Shown here: one piece after another, positions 1 through 5,954 of the stretch
Layout of the letters: each line of letters starts with the position of its first letter
How positions within the stretch are numbered: the first letter of the stretch is position 1
Origin: an uncultured Oscillospiraceae bacterium
GTDB taxonomy: Bacteria; Bacillota; Clostridia; Oscillospirales; Ruminococcaceae
DNA: 20,077 bases
Direction of reading: 5' to 3'
NCBI GenBank assembly: GCA_900547455.1
Contig: URGV01000036.1
Span: 1 to 20,077 of the forward strand
Position numbers and translations under genes: made by a program
The notes under the pieces: generated by a model
Told to the model about the DNA's origin: nothing
Databases searched by the model: none
What the model saw: the letters and a program-made list of their open reading frames with translations, nothing else

Positions 1-1714
1 CGGTTTCTTCCGGAACCTCGGTTTCCACCTCGACCTTTTCCGGCTTGTCCTTTACAGGAGCATCCGGCAGCGGCTCCCAGTCGTCGTCATCGTCGGGGCG
101 AGGAGTTGGGTCTGGATCAGGATCGGGGTCAGGAGTCGGGTCGGGATCTGGGTCTGGGTCTGGCGTTGGAACGGTTGGCTGTTCCAGCTCGATGATGTTG
201 TAATAGGTAAAACTATAATTTTGATAAGAGTTACCCATGCCTGGGCCGTCAATTCCGTATCCGGACCAGATTTCCAGAGTATCTCCGGGCTTAAATCCAT
301 CGGTTGTTAAATCGTTAAAGTACTGGTTAGTTTCAGAGTACAGTTCTGTTCCGGGCAGATAATCGCCGACAGCATGAGAGCGGGAAAATTCCAAATCTCC
401 AGATAGATTAGGGTTAAGATTTTCAGCATTTTCCTGCCCATAGACTACACTGAAAAGGCCCATGTAGAAACTGTTGTAGCTGACGGCGGAAATTTCCGGT
501 TCGGGCCATTTGATTTGAACTTTTAATTGGTCACCAGTTTCAGCCTTTGTGGCATAGACAAACTTATCGATCCAAGGATATTGCTCGATGTAGCCGAGCA
601 GTTCTTCTTCCGTCATAGGGTAGATGCCGTTGGAGGTAAGCTTAGAACCATCCAGCCAATCCGGGTGGTCAGCAAAGAGATCAGTCAAATTGCTGTAATT
701 GACGCCACGCTGCTCGTTAAAATATTTGAGCAGATAGTCGGTAATGGCTTCATCTCCGGTATATCCGGCCTCGGCGAGATAGTCGTAAATCCGACAGAGC
801 ATATCAAAGGTTACATTGGCGCTTCCGGCAACATGGAAAATATCTTCATAGAAATATTCGGGGATGATAGAACCGGAAAATCGAATAGGCATTAGCTGTC
901 CGTCATAGGTCAGGACAGGCAGGAGAGAACCTTCTTCGATACTGCCAAAGTTGCTGGTATCTTCAGGGGCGAGGACAAAGCTGTTGTCTTTGTAGTGATA
1001 GGTGTTCCCCGATTCGTTTGTAATGAAAATCTGGAATTTATAGTGATCTCCAGGGATTTGACTTTCATTTTGCCATAAATCGAGCGCACCATAGGCGAGG
1101 TCAATCACGAGGTCAGACCCTGCACCCTCATGGATTGTGTAATGGAAGATAAAGTTGCCGTCACCATCGGATTCGTATCCGTCATAAGTGACCGAGTCAG
1201 ATTGGCGTTTTGTGTAATCTACAGGACTGGTTTTCGATGGATAAGAAATGTTCGGCTGGATAGTTGCTTCCGGAATTACGTTTACCTGTGCCAACCCTGC
1301 CAGCGCACCTTCCAGAGCAACCAGTTTCTCGAGTGCCGCTGCATCGAAGATTGCTCTTTCTTCCTCGGTCAGCGCATCGTAGGCTTTGCGGGCAGCGGCG
1401 ACCTGTTCTGTGAGCTGTTCGATGTTAGTAGTGCTGGGGTCGAGTGTTGCTGGGTCTGGCAGGGCACCAATCTGTTCAACGACTGTAGCAATGTTCTCTG
1501 ATGCCGGAGTGGTTTCATTTAGGTTTTCGTTGTCGCTGCTCTGCCCAATGGTCAGTTCATCATCAGCCCCCTCGCCGCTTGTCTGTACAGACAACAATTC
1601 AGGCATGCCTGAATTATCACCGTTATCAGCAAAAGCGGTAACGCCTTGTGAACCGAAGACCATCGTTGCGGCAAGAACCAGAGCGACTGCGGATCGCCTA
1701 AAGTTTTTGCTCAT
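1..1714 (-). CDS. Secreted, probably cell-wall-associated protein, C-terminus off the left edge
   Basis: An open frame runs from an ATG at 1714 to the left edge with no stop (571 codons visible). AAAGGAGA lies about 7 nt before the ATG. The protein begins MSKNFRRSAVALVLAATMVF, a basic-hydrophobic signal peptide probably cut after TAFA near residue 29. Residues 99-140 hold a helical stretch with AYDALTEEERAIFDAAAL, a motif common in Firmicutes surface proteins. The middle (about 150-510) is rich in Asn, Tyr, Asp and aromatic residues, with NTYHYKDNSF typical of clostridial wall-protein beta domains. A Pro-Asp hinge follows, then DDDDD and an acidic Lys/Glu/Val/Pro tail. Such a hinge usually precedes a sortase motif or wall-binding domain, which would lie outside the window. 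It diverges from the aminopeptidase gene. GC is lower than in neighbours, suggesting an accessory gene. Ligand and exact function are unknown. Confidence 0.85.
   Translation of the reverse strand, partial: MSKNFRRSAVALVLAATMVFGSQGVTAFADNGDNSGMPELLSVQTSGEGADDELTIGQSSDNENLNETTPASENIATVVEQIGALPDPATLDPSTTNIEQLTEQVAAARKAYDALTEEERAIFDAAALEKLVALEGALAGLAQVNVIPEATIQPNISYPSKTSPVDYTKRQSDSVTYDGYESDGDGNFIFHYTIHEGAGSDLVIDLAYGALDLWQNESQIPGDHYKFQIFITNESGNTYHYKDNSFVLAPEDTSNFGSIEEGSLLPVLTYDGQLMPIRFSGSIIPEYFYEDIFHVAGSANVTFDMLCRIYDYLAEAGYTGDEAITDYLLKYFNEQRGVNYSNLTDLFADHPDWLDGSKLTSNGIYPMTEEELLGYIEQYPWIDKFVYATKAETGDQLKVQIKWPEPEISAVSYNSFYMGLFSVVYGQENAENLNPNLSGDLEFSRSHAVGDYLPGTELYSETNQYFNDLTTDGFKPGDTLEIWSGYGIDGPGMGNSYQNYSFTYYNIIELEQPTVPTPDPDPDPDPTPDPDPDPDPTPRPDDDDDWEPLPDAPVKDKPEKVEVETEVPEET
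101..169 (-). repeat. Tandem Pro-Asp repeat in the secreted protein
   Basis: A 30-bp unit encoding PTPDPDPDPD occurs twice in tandem and is followed by a partial PTP. The units are not identical at DNA level, because Asp codons alternate GAC/GAT and Pro codons vary. Unit length is a multiple of three, so copy-number change would alter hinge length without frameshift. The likely role is an extended spacer through the cell wall. Confidence 0.8.
1579..1615. repeat. Two adjacent perfect palindromes inside the secreted-protein gene
   Basis: TTGTCTGTACAGACAA (1579-1594, 16 nt) and AATTCAGGCATGCCTGAATT (1596-1615, 20 nt) are both perfect palindromes separated by one base. They lie about 100-135 nt inside the coding region, just after the signal-peptide codons. 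As RNA they could form stems of 6 and 8 bp with 4-nt loops. As DNA they resemble operator or recombinase half-site pairs. No function can be assigned from sequence. Confidence 0.9.
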
Positions 1715-1774
1715 AACAATTTCTCCTTTATTCATTTGTAAAAATTTCGGGTTTGACCCGATGAAATCATTCTT

Positions 1775-1803
1775 ATAGTACCACAAATAAAAGAAAAAGT
1801 AAA
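1775..1803 (-). promoter_or_regulatory. Sigma-A-type promoter of the secreted-protein gene
   Basis: On the minus strand, TTTACT (1803-1798) and TACTAT (1780-1775) are separated by exactly 17 nt, in AT-rich sequence. The predicted leader is about 55 nt. It contains a small inverted repeat, CGGGT-TTG-ACCCG (1748-1760), that could act in the mRNA or as an operator. Confidence 0.6.
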
Positions 1804-1901
1804 TTCTTTTTGAACAAAATACTGCACATAAAATACAGTTCTAAATTAGACACATTGCTCACACCCACGCTCCACGGCGTACCCCGCTAACCTTTTTCTC
1901 A

Positions 1902-1930
1902 TTGAATTTCCCCCACCGCCGTGCTATACT
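1902..1930 (+). promoter_or_regulatory. Sigma-A-type promoter of the aminopeptidase gene
   Basis: TTGAAT (1902-1907) and TATACT (1925-1930) have 17-nt spacing. Transcription would start near 1937, giving a leader of roughly 47 nt before the ATG at 1984. Confidence 0.7.
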
Positions 1931-1946
1931 GAAACTGTGGAAAAAC

Positions 1947-1961
1947 TGCCGCCTGGCGGCA
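1947..1961 (+). promoter_or_regulatory. Perfect inverted repeat just after the predicted transcription start
   Basis: TGCCGCC-T-GGCGGCA is a 7-bp perfect inverted repeat around one base. It lies about 10-25 nt after the predicted start of transcription and upstream of the GGGAGG ribosome site (near 1970). The position fits a repressor operator or a small 5' hairpin. The one-base centre makes a tight RNA loop less likely than a DNA operator. Confidence 0.45.
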
Positions 1962-1983
1962 ATCAAATAGGGAGGAATCTGCA

Positions 1984-3246
1984 ATGAATATCAATTACAA
2001 TCAAAGACGCCAGCAGCTTCTCAGCGACAAGCAGGGTCCGTGCGCGGCCATCCTGTTTTCCGGTCGTGCGCTGATGCGCTCGGCGGACGGAGCTTATGAA
2101 TTCTCGGTCGACCGCGACTTCTACTACATGACCGGCATCGACCATGCCAACATGATTCTGGTGTTGACCAAGGACTACGCCGGCAACTATGTTGAGGCCC
2201 TCTACATCGAGCCCTACGATGAGGTGCAGGCCAAGTGGGTCGGCGGCAGAATGAGACCCGCCGAGGCCACCGCCCTCAGCGGCATTGAAAATATCCGTTA
2301 CCTCGACACCTTCGAGGCGGCGGTCAACACCTTCATCCGCACAAACCGCGGCGAGGGCAGCATGACCTGCTGGCTCGACCTGTGGAAACATACCCCCGAT
2401 CAGGACCCAACCTTAGCGCATAAATTTGCTCACAAGCTCCAGCAGGAGCAGCCGGCGGTCAAGATCGAGGACATCTTCGGTGACATCGCCCGGATGCGCG
2501 TCATCAAGTCCGAAGCCGAACTGGAAAAGATGCGCGTCGCGCAGGTCACCACCCAGCACGCCATCGAGGCGATGATGCGCTACGCCCACCCAGGGGTCAA
2601 CGAGTGCGCGCTGGAGGGTGCCTTCGATTTTGAGCTTGCCAAACAGAACGTCCGCGAGTACGCCTTCCACTCGATTGTAGCGGGCGGCGCCAGAGCGACC
2701 ACCCTGCACTACGGCGAGAACAACCAGGTGGTCAACGACGGCGAGATGGTGCTCATCGACCTTGGCAGCGCCCACGAGCATTACTGCGCGGACATCTCCC
2801 GCACCTTCCCGGTCAACGGCAAATTCACCGAGCGCCAGAAGGAAATTTACAACATCGTGCTGGCTGTGCAGGACCTCATCATCGAGAAGGCGCGCCCGGG
2901 CATGACGCTTGCTGACTTAAACAACATGGTCATCGACTTCTATGCCCAGGAGCTGCCGAAGGTCGGCCTGCTCAAGGACGGCAAGACGGTTCGCGACTAC
3001 TACTACCACAGCGTCAGCCACAGCCTGGGACTGGATTGCCACGACGTCACCACCCCATCCTGCAAGACGCTGCGCCCCGGCATGGTCATCACTGTCGAGC
3101 CGGGCCTGTACATCGAGGAGGAGGGCATCGGCATCCGCATCGAGAACGACATCGTCATCACCGAGGAAAAGCCGATCGACCTTTCCTCCAACATCCTCAA
3201 AACCGTCGAGGACATCGAGGCGTTCATGGCGGGGAATAAGGCCTAG
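1984..3246 (+). CDS. pepP: Xaa-Pro aminopeptidase (M24B family)
   Basis: This 420-residue protein has the usual two-domain aminopeptidase P layout: an N-terminal creatinase-like domain (about 1-165, with DRDFYYMTGI at 43-52) and a C-terminal pita-bread domain. The five expected dinuclear metal ligands are visible: D259 (MVLIDLGS), D270 (CADISRTF), H346 (SHSLGLDCHD), E372 (TVEPGLY) and E387 (RIEND). Such enzymes remove an N-terminal residue preceding proline, generally with Mn2+, in the cytoplasm. The ATG has GGGAGG upstream and a clear promoter. A lipoprotein gene follows after 95 nt and may be co-transcribed. Activity as an Xaa-Pro peptidase rather than a prolidase is inferred from the N-terminal domain and length. 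Confidence 0.92.
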   Translation: MNINYNQRRQQLLSDKQGPCAAILFSGRALMRSADGAYEFSVDRDFYYMTGIDHANMILVLTKDYAGNYVEALYIEPYDEVQAKWVGGRMRPAEATALSGIENIRYLDTFEAAVNTFIRTNRGEGSMTCWLDLWKHTPDQDPTLAHKFAHKLQQEQPAVKIEDIFGDIARMRVIKSEAELEKMRVAQVTTQHAIEAMMRYAHPGVNECALEGAFDFELAKQNVREYAFHSIVAGGARATTLHYGENNQVVNDGEMVLIDLGSAHEHYCADISRTFPVNGKFTERQKEIYNIVLAVQDLIIEKARPGMTLADLNNMVIDFYAQELPKVGLLKDGKTVRDYYYHSVSHSLGLDCHDVTTPSCKTLRPGMVITVEPGLYIEEEGIGIRIENDIVITEEKPIDLSSNILKTVEDIEAFMAGNKA

Positions 3247-3341
3247 CGAAAACCACACGCCGACGCCGCACGAGCTTTTGCACTGCGTCCCGCGAAGAAG
3301 ACGGTTTCGTTTCCTTTTTAAAAGAACAAAGGAGGGTAGTT

Positions 3342-4295
3342 ATGAGGCGTAAATTTGCGCTGTTGCTATTGCTCATTTCCCTTGCGGCCCTGTCATTCTC
3401 CAGCTGTGCGGATGCGCAGGAGAAGCAGCAGGATGAGCAGACACAGCAAACGGCGCTGCAGGACACCCCTGATTCCCAACAGGCAGATTTGCCGGAAGAA
3501 CAGCAGGGCGTCCGCGAGCAGATCGACGCTCTGTGGGCGCAGTTGGACACAAGCGAGCTGCCAAGGTTAAATTTTACCCCTCTTTACCGCCCCTTTGAGG
3601 AGGAGTTTTCAATCGAGGACTGGCCGCTGCAGGTGCTCTACCCCCAGGATAAGACCGCTTACCAGCTGGCGGCACAGATTTGTAATCTCACCTACTACTA
3701 CATAGGAAATGTGCTCCCGGATTTTGAAGAGGAACCGACTTGGAATATGGATGATGCGATGTTGCTGACCGCTCTTTACCGCACCACTCCAATTGATTTG
3801 GGCTACTGGATAGATATAGATGGAATCAGATCCTTCGAGGATAACCCGGATCACCTCATCTCCGCCATCATCAACGAGTACGAGCAGGATGGGCGTTACA
3901 TTTCCAGTGCCTACTATGCAGAAGATGTGGAGGAGATCATTCACTTCCTTTTTGGCAAAGATGTAGAGGTGTATCACCAGGACTGTAACCGTTATTATTA
4001 CTCAAAGAGGGGCGGCATCTATCTGCAAACAGGAGACTACGGCGGACCGATATGGCCCTACGCGCAGATCACCAGCTACCAGCAGACCGAAGACGGCTAC
4101 CTCTGTGAGGCGGTGATTGTTCGTGCTTACGACACATCGACTCCGCCTTGGGTTTACTCGGAAGATTATGAAAGTATCTATCTTACCGAGGAAAATTTTG
4201 AGCAGCTAACCGCCGACCTGACCGAGCGTTACCGCTATACCTTCCAGTGGGAGGACGGACACCTCATCCTGCGGGGCCTGCAAAAATTAAGCTGA
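3342..4295 (+). CDS. Lipoprotein of unknown function
   Basis: The 317-residue protein has a type II signal peptide: MRRKF, a leucine-rich core, then a lipobox ending SFSSC with Cys22 as the predicted lipidated residue. Residues 24-60 are a Gln/Glu/Asp-rich linker. The rest is acidic and tyrosine-rich with no motif I recognise. It includes a YHQDCNRYYYSKRGG stretch near 205-220 and a C-terminal segment alternating charged and aromatic residues, suggesting a compact extracellular beta-rich domain. A strong AAAGGAGGG precedes the ATG, and an upstream TCCTTT (3312-3317) could pair with it. It lies behind the aminopeptidase and ends 36 nt before an intrinsic terminator. GC is lower than in the aminopeptidase gene. 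The function is unknown; a membrane-attached solute- or cell-wall-related role is only a guess. Confidence 0.88.
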   Translation: MRRKFALLLLLISLAALSFSSCADAQEKQQDEQTQQTALQDTPDSQQADLPEEQQGVREQIDALWAQLDTSELPRLNFTPLYRPFEEEFSIEDWPLQVLYPQDKTAYQLAAQICNLTYYYIGNVLPDFEEEPTWNMDDAMLLTALYRTTPIDLGYWIDIDGIRSFEDNPDHLISAIINEYEQDGRYISSAYYAEDVEEIIHFLFGKDVEVYHQDCNRYYYSKRGGIYLQTGDYGGPIWPYAQITSYQQTEDGYLCEAVIVRAYDTSTPPWVYSEDYESIYLTEENFEQLTADLTERYRYTFQWEDGHLILRGLQKLS

Positions 4296-4331
4296 GTCGA
4301 TACCTGACTGCAACTGCTTTCTACAAAAAAC

Positions 4332-4364
4332 AAAAAATGGCTTCCGTAATGGAAGCCATTTTTT
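4332..4364 (+). terminator. Intrinsic terminator after the lipoprotein gene
   Basis: A 14-bp perfect stem has arms 4332-4345 and 4351-4364, with a 5-nt loop (GTAAT). The 3' arm ends in a T-run, and the 5' arm starts with an A-run, so it could work in both directions. Confidence 0.92.
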
Positions 4365-4515
4365 ATTACAAAAAGAAAAATGATTATAGAGCGATTCAGT
4401 TGGAAAAAGTTTTACAATTATCTGGAAGAAAAAAGCCTGCACCTGGTAGAAATCTTCATAAAATCCTGCTATCCTCAAAGAAGCATACACAAAAAAGAAA
4501 AGAGGGATAACAGGA

Positions 4516-5373
4516 TTGGGTAAAAAAGTTTTGTTTGCCGCATTGGGTTTATTGGTTGTGGCGACCGCTGCCTGGGTGATTTGGAGCAACGTGACGGTGG
4601 AGCTGCACCGCATCACAGTGCAGAGCGCCAGACTGCCCACCGCTTTTGACGGGGCCAGGATCGCCCATGTCTCCGACCTGCACAACGCTTCCTTTGGGGA
4701 GGAGAATCAGACGCTGCTTCAGCTGCTGCGCCAATCGCAGCCGGACATTATCGCTATCACCGGCGACCTTCTCGACTCCCGCCGCACCGATGTGGAGACA
4801 GCAGCCCGCTTTGTCGAGCAGGCAGTGCAGATTGCGCCGGTCTACTACGTCACCGGCAACCATGAATCGCGTATCCCGCAGGCCTTTGCACAGTTGGAGG
4901 AGCGCATGACGGCGGCGGGCGCACAGATCCTGCGCAACCAATCGCTCTACTGGGAGCGGGAAGGGCAGAGGGTTCAGCTGATTGGGCTGGATGACCCGAG
5001 CTTTTTGGTACAGGAAAGCCAGCTGGAAGATCACCTGCATTCCCTGCAGAACGAGGACTGCTACCAGATTCTGCTTTCTCACCGCCCGGAGCTGTTTGAT
5101 GTTTACGCTGCTGCCGGGGTAGACCTGAGCCTCACCGGCCACGCCCACGGCGGGCAGTTCCGCATCCCGTTTGTGGGCGGAGTGTTCGCACCGGCGCAGG
5201 GCTTCTTTCCAAGGTATGACGCCGGGCTGTACCTACAGGGGCAGAGCGCGATGGTGGTCAGCCGCGGCATCGGCCAGAGCGTCATCCCGGTGCGCCTGAA
5301 CAACCGGCCGGAGATTGTGCTGATCGAGCTGCGCAGAGAGGCTGATTCTGCTCAAAAAGTTCATGAGTATTAG
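4516..5373 (+). CDS. Membrane-anchored metallophosphoesterase (YkuE-like)
   Basis: This 285-residue calcineurin-like phosphoesterase starts at a TTG codon with GAGGG nine bases upstream. No better in-frame start is visible just upstream. One N-terminal membrane helix (about 4-23) anchors it. Metal-site motifs appear in order: D54-x-H56 (VSDLH), G83-D84 (ITGDLLD), G114-N115-H116 (GNHES), H189 (LLSHRPE) and G208-H209-A-H211 (TGHAHGGQ). Layout and length match the YkuE-type family, which acts at the membrane; substrates in this family are not settled, and phosphoesters of lipid or nucleotide type are possible. It has no close upstream partner. Its stop overlaps by 4 nt the stop of the converging GNAT gene. 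Confidence 0.9.
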   Translation: MGKKVLFAALGLLVVATAAWVIWSNVTVELHRITVQSARLPTAFDGARIAHVSDLHNASFGEENQTLLQLLRQSQPDIIAITGDLLDSRRTDVETAARFVEQAVQIAPVYYVTGNHESRIPQAFAQLEERMTAAGAQILRNQSLYWEREGQRVQLIGLDDPSFLVQESQLEDHLHSLQNEDCYQILLSHRPELFDVYAAAGVDLSLTGHAHGGQFRIPFVGGVFAPAQGFFPRYDAGLYLQGQSAMVVSRGIGQSVIPVRLNNRPEIVLIELRREADSAQKVHEY

Positions 5374-5888
5374 CAGTTTCGTGTATTGGGTAGCAGAGAA
5401 TATTCTATAGCGGTGCGCAGTTGGCCAGTTTGATCTCGCCAGCAGTCAGGGCGAACGGCGGTTTTCATAAAACCGAGTTTTTCATAAACGTGCTGGGCAC
5501 GTTTGTTTTCCAGCATGGTGCTCACCACTATTTTTTTGCAACCAGCATTTTCAAAAAGTTCTTGGCATAGCATGGAGAGTAGAATGGAACCCAACCCGCA
5601 ATTCTGTTTTTCTGGCACGCAGATTTTGATACCGATTTCTGCGATTGCCGGTTCCAGCCAGTGAAAGCACATTTCACCGATAGGAGCAGATGCATATTCG
5701 ATCATGAGCCGCATTTTGCTTCCGTCCTGATTGCAAATCTGTTGCTCCACCTCCTTCGCTGTTGTGCCTATACCATGCGGGAATCCGGCGTGTGCCATCA
5801 CGTTTCCATCGTTCCACCAGCTGCATAAAAGTGGTGCGTCTGAGGGAAGTGCATCCCGAATGATGAGTTGAGATTGCTGTAAAAACAT
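5370..5888 (-). CDS. GNAT family N-acetyltransferase (RimJ/RimL-like)
   Basis: The 172-residue single-domain acetyltransferase opens with the usual LIIRDALPSDAPLLCSWWND segment. The acetyl-CoA loop is degenerate: EKQNCGLGSILLSMLCQELF (about 93-112) stands for the Q/RxxGxG/A motif. Motif B is VSTMLENKRAQHVYEKLGF (about 122-140). The family acetylates amines of proteins, aminoglycosides or small molecules; the substrate cannot be told from sequence. AAAGGAG lies 6 nt before the ATG. It is downstream of the ispH-rpsA terminator on the same strand and has no clear promoter of its own, so it may depend on read-through. Its base composition is more AT-rich than the neighbouring operon, consistent with a separately acquired gene. 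Confidence 0.85.
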   Translation of the reverse strand: MFLQQSQLIIRDALPSDAPLLCSWWNDGNVMAHAGFPHGIGTTAKEVEQQICNQDGSKMRLMIEYASAPIGEMCFHWLEPAIAEIGIKICVPEKQNCGLGSILLSMLCQELFENAGCKKIVVSTMLENKRAQHVYEKLGFMKTAVRPDCWRDQTGQLRTAIEYSLLPNTRNC

Positions 5889-5907
5889 TTTTCTCCTTTC
5901 CAGTTAG

Positions 5908-5940
5908 AAAAGGCCCCCGCATGGTTGCGGGGGCCTTTTT
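5908..5940 (-). terminator. Intrinsic terminator of the cmk-plsC-ispH-rpsA operon
   Basis: Arms at 5908-5920 and 5927-5939 form a 13-bp stem (AAAAGGCCCCCGC with its complement) around ATGGTT. On the minus strand it lies 14 nt past the S1 stop and ends in a short T-run. The A/T ends allow action in both directions. Confidence 0.92.
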
Positions 5941-5954
5941 GTATGTGCGGGAAA

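Noticed and set aside
101..169. Possible CRISPR-like or minisatellite array
   Set aside because: It is an in-frame Pro-Asp coding repeat with no spacers.
4365..4515. Possible promoter for the phosphoesterase gene (TACAAT near 4420)
   Set aside because: No acceptable -35 hexamer is present at 16-18 nt spacing, so I did not list it.
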